A stretch of DNA of 27,631 nucleotides from positions 1-27,631 of the forward strand of contig CAJTMZ010000051.1 of assembly GCA_910577445.1 (NCBI GenBank), written 5' to 3'. The stretch is from an uncultured Lachnospiraceae bacterium. GTDB lineage: Bacteria; Bacillota; Clostridia; Lachnospirales; Lachnospiraceae. Under the pieces are notes generated by a model, which saw nothing but the letters and a program-made list of their open reading frames with translations, made no database searches and was not told the DNA's origin. This document shows positions 8,577 to 15,506 of the stretch, in pieces (the stretch's first letter is position 1; each line of letters starts with the position of its first letter). A program made the position numbers and the translations under genes.

Positions 8577-10736
8577 ATGGCAAAAACAAAAGGCGGCTTC
8601 ACCCTGCCGGGGGAAGCCGGATACGAGGCGCTTACGCTGAAAATGGCGGAAAAATGGGGAGCCGATGTGATTCGTGACAGTGACGGAACAGAGTTGTCGG
8701 AAGAGATTGTGCAGGCGGGATACGGAATTTATTCCACTATCTGTATCATCAGGGAGCACAACGAATGGGCAAAAAACCATCCGGGGAACTTACAGCAGTC
8801 CTTTTTAATGACCGCGCCGGTGACGGCAAACGACGAGGTGGTGTCCATTCATCTGATGGAAGGATTTTTTGACGGACAGTTCGTTGTCAATGACAGCGAG
8901 GAATCCTTACGTTACTGGGAGGTTTATGACAGGACCGCGGAAGAAAAGCTCCCGAACGGACAGTGGTGCTTTGAAAAGGAAGCCGGCAACGTGGTAATCC
9001 AAAAGGCCGTTCCTTTTCATAATTATACGGTAAGCTTTCTGGCATACCGCGTGTGGGAAGAAATTTCCATGTACAATCACGTGACAAATAACTGGGACAA
9101 GGAACATTTAGTGCCCATTGACCCCAGAAAAAAGGAAGCCAGGGACTATCTTTACGAGTGGCTGGAAAACTGGTGCAAGACCCATCCCGACACAACGGTG
9201 GTGCGTTTTACATCCCTGTTTTACAATTTTGTCTGGATTTGGGGCAGCAGGGAGGAAAACAGGAATCTTTATACGGATTGGGGTTCCTATGACTTCACCG
9301 TAAGTCCGCTTGCTTTGGAGGAATTTGAAAAGGCGTACGGCTATGCACTTTGCGCCGAGGATTTCATCAATCAGGGAAAGCTTCATGTGACCCATATGCC
9401 GGCAGGCAAAAAGCAGAGGGATTATATGGCCTTTACCAACCGTTTCGTGGTGGATTTCGGAAAAGAACTGGTGGAACTGGTACACCGTTACGGCAAGAAA
9501 GCCTATGTATTTTATGACGATAGCTGGGTAGGCGTGGAGCCTTACAGCGAACTTTTCCCCGAGTTTGGATTTGACGGGCTGATTAAATGCGTATTTTCGG
9601 GATACGAGGCGCGTCTTTGCGCCGGGGCAAAGGTGGAGACCCACGAGCTGCGTCTGCATCCCTACCTGTTCCCGGTTGGCCTTGGCGGAGCGCCTACCTT
9701 TTCGGAGGGCGGCAATCCGGTTCTGGACGCAAAAAAATACTGGGTAAGCATCCGCCGGGCGCTCCTTCGCCAGCCGGTGGACAGAATCGGCCTTGGCGGT
9801 TATCTGCATCTGACAGAGCCCTACCCTGATTTCTGCGACTACATAGAGCAGGTGGCGGACGAGTTCAGAACCATAAAGGAAATGCACGGGGACGGCGGCG
9901 TTTACACCATACCCTGTAAGGTGGCGGTTCTCCACAGTTGGGGAAGCCTCCGCTCATGGACCCTTTCGGGACATTTCCACGAAACCTACATGCATGACCT
10001 GATACATATAAACGAAGCCCTCTCGGGACTTCCGGTGGAAGTTTCCTTTATCAGCTTTGAGGACGTAAAGGCCGGAGCGTTAAAGGACGCGGATGTTGTC
10101 ATCAATGCCGGCCGGGCCGGAACTGCCTGGAGCGGCGGCGACGCGTGGAAAGACGCGGAGCTTGTAAGCCGCATTCAGGAATGGGTGTATAAAGGAGGCG
10201 TATTCCTTGGCGTAGGCGAGCCCTCGGCAGCGGAAGGCTATCAGGATTATTTCCGCATGGCACAGGTTCTGGGAATCGACGAGGATACTGGTGCAAGAGT
10301 ATGCCACGGAAGATGGCAGTATACCATAGACGAGGAAACCAAAAAGCTTCTGATGCCGGAAGGCGCGGACGTACCGGAGAGGCCGTATCTTATGCTGACG
10401 GATGGAAAAGCCCGCGTCCTGGCGGAAAAGAACAAAATTCCCACAGCCGTTATCAATGACTTCGGAAAAGGAAAAGGAATTTATCTTAGCGGATTTTCCT
10501 TAAGCAACGCCAACGCCCGGATGCTCCTTAATCTGATGCTCTACGGTATGGGACTGCCCCTTAGCCAGAATTATCTCACGGACAACCCGGACGCGGAATG
10601 CGCTTATTATCCGGGAACCGGAAAACTGGTGGTAATCAACAACAGCGACAGACAGGTGCGTACAAAGGTGCAGACAGAAAAAGGCGTGCGGGAATTTACG
10701 CTGGCGGCGTTTGAGACGGTGATTGAAGAAGCGTGA
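8577..10736 (+). CDS. GH112 beta-galactoside phosphorylase (lacto-N-biose / galacto-N-biose or galactosyl-rhamnose type)
   Basis: Cytoplasmic phosphorylase that cleaves a beta-linked galactosyl disaccharide with phosphate, giving alpha-galactose 1-phosphate. Similarity to Bifidobacterium LnpA runs the whole length: GGFTLP at the N-terminus, WGADVIRDSDGT, REHNEW, TVSFLAY, VVRFTS, then DDSWVGVEPY with the aligned general acid Asp315, and a GVGEPSA loop in the glutaminase-like domain. Length is 719 aa, close to the family norm of 720-750. Start ATG 8577 follows the conserved leader; an in-frame ATG at 8565 is only 1 nt from GGAG and less likely. The acceptor (GlcNAc, GalNAc or rhamnose) cannot be assigned from sequence. 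It is monocistronic, ending at a strong terminator. Confidence 0.93.
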   Translation: MAKTKGGFTLPGEAGYEALTLKMAEKWGADVIRDSDGTELSEEIVQAGYGIYSTICIIREHNEWAKNHPGNLQQSFLMTAPVTANDEVVSIHLMEGFFDGQFVVNDSEESLRYWEVYDRTAEEKLPNGQWCFEKEAGNVVIQKAVPFHNYTVSFLAYRVWEEISMYNHVTNNWDKEHLVPIDPRKKEARDYLYEWLENWCKTHPDTTVVRFTSLFYNFVWIWGSREENRNLYTDWGSYDFTVSPLALEEFEKAYGYALCAEDFINQGKLHVTHMPAGKKQRDYMAFTNRFVVDFGKELVELVHRYGKKAYVFYDDSWVGVEPYSELFPEFGFDGLIKCVFSGYEARLCAGAKVETHELRLHPYLFPVGLGGAPTFSEGGNPVLDAKKYWVSIRRALLRQPVDRIGLGGYLHLTEPYPDFCDYIEQVADEFRTIKEMHGDGGVYTIPCKVAVLHSWGSLRSWTLSGHFHETYMHDLIHINEALSGLPVEVSFISFEDVKAGALKDADVVINAGRAGTAWSGGDAWKDAELVSRIQEWVYKGGVFLGVGEPSAAEGYQDYFRMAQVLGIDEDTGARVCHGRWQYTIDEETKKLLMPEGADVPERPYLMLTDGKARVLAEKNKIPTAVINDFGKGKGIYLSGFSLSNANARMLLNLMLYGMGLPLSQNYLTDNPDAECAYYPGTGKLVVINNSDRQVRTKVQTEKGVREFTLAAFETVIEEA

Positions 10737-10775
10737 TACGCGCATTGACAAATATAATTATATGCTATTGCAAAC

Positions 10776-10810
10776 AAAAGAACCAACCGGGGCAAACGGT
10801 TGGTTCTTTT
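10776..10810. terminator. Strong bidirectional intrinsic terminator
   Basis: A perfect 14-bp stem AAAAGAACCAACCG (10776-10789) with CGGTTGGTTCTTTT (10797-10810) and a 7-nt loop GGGCAAA. A-tract and T-tract on the two sides let it serve both the GH112 gene (+) and the convergent nitrilase gene (-), whose stop codon (10809-10811) touches it. Confidence 0.93.
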
Positions 10811-11717
10811 ACTCCCGATAGTCTTTTCTGATAAATGGATTTTGAATTTTTGTATCCGTTAACAATCCATATTTTACTGGATGGCGATATGCGTTCCCAT
10901 GTACTTCCTTATTACGGTAATCACGAAGTAGTTCCAAATCAAGCTCAGCTATATAAATGCCCTCCTGACCATTCGCCTGTAAAATGCATGTATCACGGGA
11001 ACTATCTAAACCCGGGAGAAAAGCCACTCCATCAAAAACGCTTGAACCTCCATTACAATCGGGTACAGTTTCAGGATAATTGCAGGTTGCGATTGCTGTC
11101 ATATTTTCATAAGCTCTGGAACGAAGCTGTGAAAGGCGGTTTATTTCCATAGGACATGCATTTGGAACAAGGATAAGTTCAGCCCCCTTGAGCATTAAAA
11201 TTCTTGCACTTTCGGGAAATTCCCTGTCAAAACAAATCATAGCGCCAACTTTTATCTCTCCGCATTCTGTATCAAGCGTAGTGACATAAAAATCTTCTCC
11301 GGGAGTTAAATTACATTCTACATCAAAGTCACAGGTATGTACTTTCGCATATACCAATTTTTGTTCTCCAAATCTGTCAAAAAGAACTAATGAATTACGA
11401 GGAGCATTTTTGTATTTTTCAAGTAAAGTTATGCCAATGGCCATGTTAAGTTTTTTTGCGAGACAACCAAACGCGGTGACAAAATCACTATGAACAGAAA
11501 CAGCTTCCTCTTTCCAGTCATTTACAGGTCTGTCATAAATGTTATATCCATTACTCCACATCTCAGGAAATAACGCAATATCAGCGCCGCTTTCTTTAGC
11601 CTTTTCGCAATATCTTATTCCCTTTTCGAGGTTTTCTTTTAGCGTTTTGCAAGGGGCAAGCTGCAGTAAAGCAATATTTAGATATTTTCTGTTTTTTATC
11701 AAATCAGATTCCTCCAT
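10809..11717 (-). CDS. Carbon-nitrogen hydrolase (nitrilase superfamily amidase)
   Basis: Enzyme of the nitrilase/omega-amidase fold that hydrolyses a C-N bond of an amide, carbamoyl or nitrile substrate. The Glu-Lys-Cys catalytic triad is visible: Glu52 (LFPEMWSNG), Lys125 (YAKVHTCDF) and Cys162 (GAMICFDREFPES). The length of 302 aa is normal and there is no signal peptide, so it is cytoplasmic. ATG 11717 is the listed start, but GGAGG on the minus strand (11711-11715) lies inside the first codons and 8 nt before a TTG at 11702, so a 297-aa product starting there is quite possible. It appears AT-richer than the flanking sugar genes. Substrate unknown; it is divergent from the small kinase gene. 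Confidence 0.9.
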   Translation of the reverse strand: MEESDLIKNRKYLNIALLQLAPCKTLKENLEKGIRYCEKAKESGADIALFPEMWSNGYNIYDRPVNDWKEEAVSVHSDFVTAFGCLAKKLNMAIGITLLEKYKNAPRNSLVLFDRFGEQKLVYAKVHTCDFDVECNLTPGEDFYVTTLDTECGEIKVGAMICFDREFPESARILMLKGAELILVPNACPMEINRLSQLRSRAYENMTAIATCNYPETVPDCNGGSSVFDGVAFLPGLDSSRDTCILQANGQEGIYIAELDLELLRDYRNKEVHGNAYRHPVKYGLLTDTKIQNPFIRKDYRE

Positions 11718-11916
11718 TTTAAAGTTTTACCTTTAGATTATCATAATCAAATTTATATTTCCATCAAATATTCACGAAAGTTTTTCCACTCTCCGCTCAG
11801 CCTGATTCATTAGGTAAAGAAGAAAAATTTTATAAATCCTGTTCCGTCTAACTAATCATTGGGTTATAATGGAATCAGCGGTAAACCGGAGTTTTGCAGG
11901 AAAGGAAAAAATATAA
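11718..11916 (+). promoter_or_regulatory. Divergent intergenic region with promoter for the P-loop kinase
   Basis: 199-nt AT-rich gap between divergent genes. On the + strand a perfect TATAAT lies at 11865-11870, with TTCCGT 17 bp upstream as a weak -35. GGAAAGGAAAAA before ATG 11917 gives the ribosome binding site. No clear minus-strand promoter was identified. Confidence 0.4.
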
Positions 11917-12438
11917 ATGATTGTTTTGATAACGGGCGCTTCGCATACAGGGAAAACGGTTCTTGCTCAAAAACTTCTTGAAAAATATAAATATCCTTAT
12001 TTGTCAATCGACCATTTGAAAATGGGTTTCATCCGCAGCGGTTACACGCACCTTACGCCTGAAGATGACGACAAACTTACGGATTATCTGTGGCCCGTTA
12101 TTCGTGAAATGATTAAAACCGCCATAGAGAACAGGCAAAATCTTATCATTGAAGGGTGCTATATTCCTTTTGACTGGGCAGAGAGTTTTGAAAAGGAGTA
12201 TCTTGAACATATCAGATATTACTGCCTTGTAATGAGTGGAGATTATATCAAAAACCATTTTGCACAGATAAAAAGCTATGCCAATGCTATAGAAAACCGT
12301 TTGGAAGACGAATCGTATACCATGGAAAGCGTTTTGGAAGATAACGCGCAATTTCTGGAGCTTGCGCAAAGGTATGGCGTAAATTATGTGCTGATTGATG
12401 AGGTGTATGAAATAAACATTGATTTGGAAAAGTTTTAA
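11917..12438 (+). CDS. Small P-loop kinase-like protein
   Basis: Cytoplasmic P-loop NTPase, 173 aa, resembling nucleotide, gluconate or 2-phosphoglycerate kinase-like proteins. Walker A GASHTGKT is at residues 7-14, followed by YLSIDHLKMGF, where an Asp after the first helix usually contacts Mg or substrate. A hydrophobic strand NLIIEGCYIPF matches the segment where these kinases bind the phosphate acceptor. No extra domain. It has its own promoter-like sequence and ribosome binding site and is not in an operon. The substrate cannot be named. It shares low GC with the nitrilase gene, suggesting both arrived together (inference). Confidence 0.8.
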   Translation: MIVLITGASHTGKTVLAQKLLEKYKYPYLSIDHLKMGFIRSGYTHLTPEDDDKLTDYLWPVIREMIKTAIENRQNLIIEGCYIPFDWAESFEKEYLEHIRYYCLVMSGDYIKNHFAQIKSYANAIENRLEDESYTMESVLEDNAQFLELAQRYGVNYVLIDEVYEINIDLEKF

Positions 12439-12546
12439 TTTCCCTGTAAAGAAGCCGGGCCGGCTGACATTATAAATCAGTCGAAACAGGAAACGCCAAA
12501 ACAAACGTATTTTGTACAGATAATAAGAGAGTGAAAGGAAAAAAGT

Positions 12547-12789
12547 ATGAGAAATCCTGATTGGATGCAGAGTATTCAGAAGAAAATAGTATGTATGCAT
12601 GAAAAACTGGGAGAAAGCGTCCTGTAGCAGTGCGCGGTATTAGACGACCCGGAATATCAGGGACTTCTGCTTCATGGGACAGGAAATAAACCGGCAGAGG
12701 AGCAGGTGGACGTGCCGTTGATTTATGGAGATTACTTTTATCTGGAAGCACTTGCAAGGCTGGACGGATGGAGGAATAAAATATTCTGA
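12547..12789 (+). pseudogene. GH88 unsaturated glucuronyl hydrolase remnant (internal deletion)
   Basis: Only the two ends of a family 88 glucuronyl hydrolase survive. The first 26 codons, with a ribosome binding site (AAAGGA), read as the typical start (NPDWMQSIQKKI...KLGESV) and stop at TAG 12625-12627. In the same frame the sequence continues with the C-terminal hallmark EYQGLLLHGTGNKP followed by VPLIYGDYFYLEALARL, ending at TGA 12787. About 280-300 residues, including the catalytic core, are missing. The intact enzyme removes unsaturated uronic acid from glycosaminoglycan or pectin disaccharides; this copy cannot. The family call rests on remembered motifs at both ends. Confidence 0.75.
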
Positions 12790-12887
12790 AATTTTACCCG
12801 GCAAGACAATTCCGGGATATGGGAAACTATGAGGACGGAAATCCAGCGGAGGCCGCCATGGAACAGATACGAGGCTGGTATGGCTAA
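12786..12887 (+). other. Possible further coding remnant
   Basis: One frame stays open for 33 codons (reading FRDMGNYEDGNPAEAAMEQI near its end) to TAA 12885-12887, with protein-like composition but no start or ribosome binding site. It follows the GH88 remnant and overlaps the 3' end of the minus-strand AraC gene by 4 nt. It may be the tail of a deleted neighbour gene. I do not recognise the family. Confidence 0.2.
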
Positions 12888-13834
12888 AAATCCTTCGGCG
12901 GCGTCATCCATCCGGTACATTTCAGAATAGACTTGTTGCGGATAAAGGACATCTCTTTCCGGTACTGCAGAGGCGTTACCCCTTCTATATCCAGGAAGTG
13001 CCGGTTAAAGCTGGAAACGGAATGGAAACCCACCTCCTCCGAGATGGCAAGAACCGGCAGTTCCGTGGTGCGCAAAAGGACGGTGGCTCTGGCAATCCGG
13101 GTACGGTTTAAATACGTTAAAGCGCCATAGCCCATAATGGAGTGAAAAGTTCTCCGGAAATGGGTAGGGCTCATATGGCACAGCGGGGCAAGATTTTCCA
13201 TGGGAAAATCAAACATATAATTTTTTCTGATATATTGAAGGGCAGGGGAAATGGCCAGAGAATTTTCATGTAACCGGATGTTTCCTCCGCCCTCTTTTTC
13301 CGCCTCGGAATAAACGGTAATCAGCTTCATCATAAGGGAAAGCAAAAGGCCTCTTACGCTGAAAGCAAAATTCATTTCTTTTCGTTCCAATTCATTCATA
13401 ACGGCTGTTACCAGCGTATAAATTTCGGGATAAATCTTCCCGGGAAGAATCGCACTGCAGCTTCGCAAAAGTTTTTGAAGGATTTCCAGGCTGGAAATGA
13501 CCTCCAGAGGAAAATACGGATAAAACAGCTCTTCCACATTTACAAAAATGTAAGACCATTTGCTGGCCGTGCCGGGAGCGGAATAGGTGGTGTGGGGAAT
13601 ATCGCTTCCCACAATGGTGATGTCCCCGGCGGAAAAGGCGAGGGGATTCCCGGAAAATTCCATGGTGCCGCTGTGGGACTCGCACAGACCGATTTCCAGA
13701 CAATTGTGAAAGTGGAGAGTGCCGGAAGGCACGTCGGAAATACGCCATTCATCACCCCGCAGCAAAATAACGGGAAAATAAGCGGGCAGCAGATAATTGC
13801 GGTATTCTATTGTCTGATGTTTTGGTCTGGACAA
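12884..13834 (-). CDS. AraC family transcriptional regulator with cupin-like sensor domain
   Basis: One-component sugar regulator. The N-terminal half (about 20-110) has the jelly-roll pattern LHFHNCLEIGLCESHSG and FSAGDITIVGSDIPHT typical of AraC ligand-binding cupins. The C-terminal 100 residues hold two helix-turn-helix motifs (LAPLCHMSPTHFRRTFHSIM and ISEEVGFHSVSSFNRHF). The start is TTG 13834: GGGAGG on the minus strand (13843-13848) is exactly 8 nt upstream and no ATG competes. Length of 316 aa is slightly long because of a 25-residue tail. It lies convergent with the GH88 remnant and may be the orphaned regulator of that dead locus (inference). Divergent from the TetR gene. Confidence 0.92.
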   Translation of the reverse strand: MSRPKHQTIEYRNYLLPAYFPVILLRGDEWRISDVPSGTLHFHNCLEIGLCESHSGTMEFSGNPLAFSAGDITIVGSDIPHTTYSAPGTASKWSYIFVNVEELFYPYFPLEVISSLEILQKLLRSCSAILPGKIYPEIYTLVTAVMNELERKEMNFAFSVRGLLLSLMMKLITVYSEAEKEGGGNIRLHENSLAISPALQYIRKNYMFDFPMENLAPLCHMSPTHFRRTFHSIMGYGALTYLNRTRIARATVLLRTTELPVLAISEEVGFHSVSSFNRHFLDIEGVTPLQYRKEMSFIRNKSILKCTGWMTPPKDF

Positions 13835-13940
13835 AGGAAGAACCTCCCGGTGTATAGCCTTTTCTATTCCTGTAGCGCGGCGTAGTAAAGGCCGCTACGT
13901 TTAGCCTATCATGTATTTTCACGGACAACAACTATTTTCC

Positions 13941-13969
13941 TTGACATTTCGCGGAGAAAGAGTTATTAT
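13941..13969 (+). promoter_or_regulatory. Sigma-A type promoter of the TetR gene
   Basis: Perfect -35 TTGACA (13941-13946), 17-bp spacer, -10 TATTAT (13964-13969). Expected transcript start near 13976, about 37 nt before the TetR ATG with its GGAGGGGG ribosome binding site. Confidence 0.8.
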
Positions 13970-14012
13970 GCATTTGTGACCGATTTGGTATTTTTAGTCA
14001 TGGAGGGGGCTT

Positions 14013-14590
14013 ATGTCAAGAAGCTTTACGGATTATGAAAAGGATAATATCAGAAAGAGCCTGCTGGAAGCCTGTAAGCAGAGCTGGACGCAGTACGGTT
14101 ATAAAAAAACAAGCGTAGATGAGCTTTGTAAGCATGCCGGTATATCAAAAGGCGCGTTTTACCTGTTTTTTGAATCGAAGGAAGCCCTTTTCTGCGAGGT
14201 TTTGTGCACGGTACAGGAACAAATCTGCGATACGGCTTCTGAGATTATGGAAAAACAAAAAGACAGGCGTGGTGTGACAGAAGCGCTTAAATGGATTTAT
14301 CGGGAATATGATAAAAACAACTTTTTGTATAATGCGGACAGCATGGACTTCGCCATTTTTAAAAACCGGCTGTCGAAGGAGCAGGTAAATAAAATCAGGG
14401 AGTCTGAAAACAGAAGCCGGCAGCTTTTTTAAATCCGCCCGGTCTGAAGCTGAAAGCCGGCGGGGATATGGCAATAGCCGTCATTTACTCTTTAATTATG
14501 AATATCAGGAATAAAGATATTCTTCCGCGCAATCATATGGAAACGTTTGACTTTATGGCGACGCATTTAATTGACAATTTGTATGAGTAA
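14013..14590 (+). pseudogene. TetR/AcrR family regulator, frameshifted in a T tract
   Basis: The first 139 codons encode a TetR regulator: helix-turn-helix at about residues 34-53 (SVDELCKHAGISKGAFYLFF) and part of the ligand domain, then TAA right after a run of six T (14425-14430). Adding one T restores a frame that runs to TAA 14588-14590 and reads a convincing C-terminal helix pair, including MAIAVIYSLIMNIRNKD and METFDFMATHLIDNLYE. The intact product would be about 192 aa, the normal length. This is a real 1-nt loss, homopolymer variation, programmed slippage or a sequencing error. Its promoter is strong, and DUF4180 lies downstream, a pairing I recall as common in Firmicutes. Confidence 0.85.
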
Positions 14591-14600
14591 CAGGAGAAAA

Positions 14601-14688
14601 GATTGAAAAGGGAAATTTAAAAATTTTAATCTGGAGATTAGCGCTGCGCGCAAAATCTCCGGGCTTTGGAAAGGAGCATAGTTAAAAA
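14601..14688 (+). ncRNA. Structured 5' leader element, copy 2 (upstream of DUF4180)
   Basis: Begins 10 nt after the restored TetR stop. Hairpin 1 is degenerate here (GATT 14601-14604 with AATC 14628-14631, then AAAA with TTTT around a bulge). Hairpin 2 is the best of the three: CTGGAGATT (14631-14639) with AATCTCCGG (14654-14662), then GCGC/GCGC with loop TGC and an A/AA internal loop. The tail GGGCTTTGGAAAGGAGCATA ends in the ribosome binding site; the ATG is 12-13 nt further. The near ATG present in copies 1 and 3 is ATA here. Confidence 0.75.
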
Positions 14689-15063
14689 ATGAAAATTGAA
14701 GTAGTGAGAAAAAACGATACGGCGGTTGCGGTCGTGGACAGTAAAGGGAAGCTGATTACGGATGTCCAGTCGGCTCTGGATTTGATTGTAACGGTCAAAT
14801 ACGAAACGGAATGCATGAATATTGCAATCAGCAAAGAAGCTGTTACAGACGATTTCTTTATTTTGAGCACCGGTCTGGCAGGGGAAATATTGCAGAAGTT
14901 TATCAATTATGGCGTAAGATTTGCGGTATATGGAGATTTTTCAGGATATACAAGTAAGCCCCTGAAAGATTTTATGTATGAAAGCAACATGGGGAAAGAT
15001 ATTTACTTTCAGCCTGACCGCTCCGGCGCAATTGATAAGCTTTGCGGATGCAGCGGAAGCTGA
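14689..15063 (+). CDS. DUF4180 domain-containing protein
   Basis: Cytoplasmic 124-residue protein of the DUF4180 family, whose function is not established. It reads as an alpha/beta fold: two N-terminal strands (IEVVRKNDTAVAVVDS), a serine-helix region (DVQSALDLIVTVKYE), NIAISKEAVTDDFFILSTGLAGEIL-type core split by a loop, and a final GDFSGYTSKPLKDFMYESN segment that is the most family-like part. It follows the TetR regulator and probably shares its transcript, with the structured leader between them controlling translation. TetR-DUF4180 adjacency is recalled from other Firmicutes; the mechanism is unknown. Confidence 0.82.
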   Translation: MKIEVVRKNDTAVAVVDSKGKLITDVQSALDLIVTVKYETECMNIAISKEAVTDDFFILSTGLAGEILQKFINYGVRFAVYGDFSGYTSKPLKDFMYESNMGKDIYFQPDRSGAIDKLCGCSGS

Positions 15064-15109
15064 AAGGAATGCCATAATATAAGGAAGAAAAATTTGGCCG
15101 GAGGATAAG

Positions 15110-15430
15110 ATGGCGGAAGTATTGACGGAAGAACTGATTTATGAAATATTGTCGGTGGTGGAGGAAATTCCCGAGGGGAAGGTTGCTTCCTACGGGCAGA
15201 TTGCCCGGCTGATTGGCAGGGACAAAAACGCGAGGCTTGTGGGAAAGGTTCTTGGCATGGCGGAATATTATGGGAAGTATCCCTGCCACCGGGTGGTGAA
15301 CTATGCGGGGCGGCTGGCTCCTCATTTTCCGGAGCAGAAGCGCTTGCTGGCGGAGGAGAATGTGAAGTTTAAGGATGGCAGCCATGTGGATATAAAAGAG
15401 TGCGGATGGGAGTATGAGGGGGAAGATTAA
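15110..15430 (+). CDS. MGMT-family protein (alkyltransferase-like, DNA-binding domain only)
   Basis: A 106-residue protein that is just the C-terminal domain of O6-alkylguanine-DNA alkyltransferases. The acceptor motif PCHRVV is intact with Cys59, so direct alkyl transfer is possible; many alkyltransferase-like (ATL) proteins have Trp at this site and only recognise lesions. The helix-turn-helix (YGQIARLIGRDKNARLVGKVL) contains the arginine finger used to flip bases. The N-terminal domain of full Ogt/Ada enzymes is absent. GGAGG precedes ATG 15110. The gene lies 46 nt after DUF4180. Its stop codon is inside the first hairpin of the next leader element. Confidence 0.9.
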   Translation: MAEVLTEELIYEILSVVEEIPEGKVASYGQIARLIGRDKNARLVGKVLGMAEYYGKYPCHRVVNYAGRLAPHFPEQKRLLAEENVKFKDGSHVDIKECGWEYEGED

Positions 15431-15506
15431 AAATTAAAATTTTCAATCTGGAGATTAGTGCTATGCGCAAGGTCTCCGGGCTTTGGAAAGGAGCATGGTT
15501 ATAATA
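15425..15506 (+). ncRNA. Structured 5' leader element, copy 3 (upstream of GH125)
   Basis: Hairpin 1 pairs 15425-15435 with 15438-15448 (one A/C mismatch, tight loop) and includes the TAA stop of the MGMT-like gene. Hairpin 2 spans 15448-15479: CTGGAGATT with GGTCTCCGG using G-U pairs, an A/AA internal loop, then GTGC/GCGC with loop TAT. The tail GGGCTTTGGAAAGGAGCATG is nearly the same as in copies 1 and 2. Changes relative to them (T-A to T-G, C-G to T-G) keep pairing, which supports an RNA structure. Confidence 0.75.

Noticed and set aside
10745..10771. TTGACA with a possible -10 downstream of GH112
   Set aside because: Best -10 (TATTGC) has only a 15-bp spacer, and any transcript would run straight into the terminator at 10776.
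10835..11152. Plus-strand open frame of about 105 codons
   Set aside because: Entirely antisense to the nitrilase gene, which has an intact catalytic triad.
13872..13898. Hairpin GTAGCG...CGCTAC between the AraC and TetR genes
   Set aside because: Short, no T-tract on either strand and not clearly placed over a promoter; could be an operator but the evidence is too thin to annotate.
14535..14550. CRE-like (CcpA) sequence TGGAAACGTTTGAC
   Set aside because: Two mismatches to the consensus at the 3' end and located inside the TetR coding remnant.
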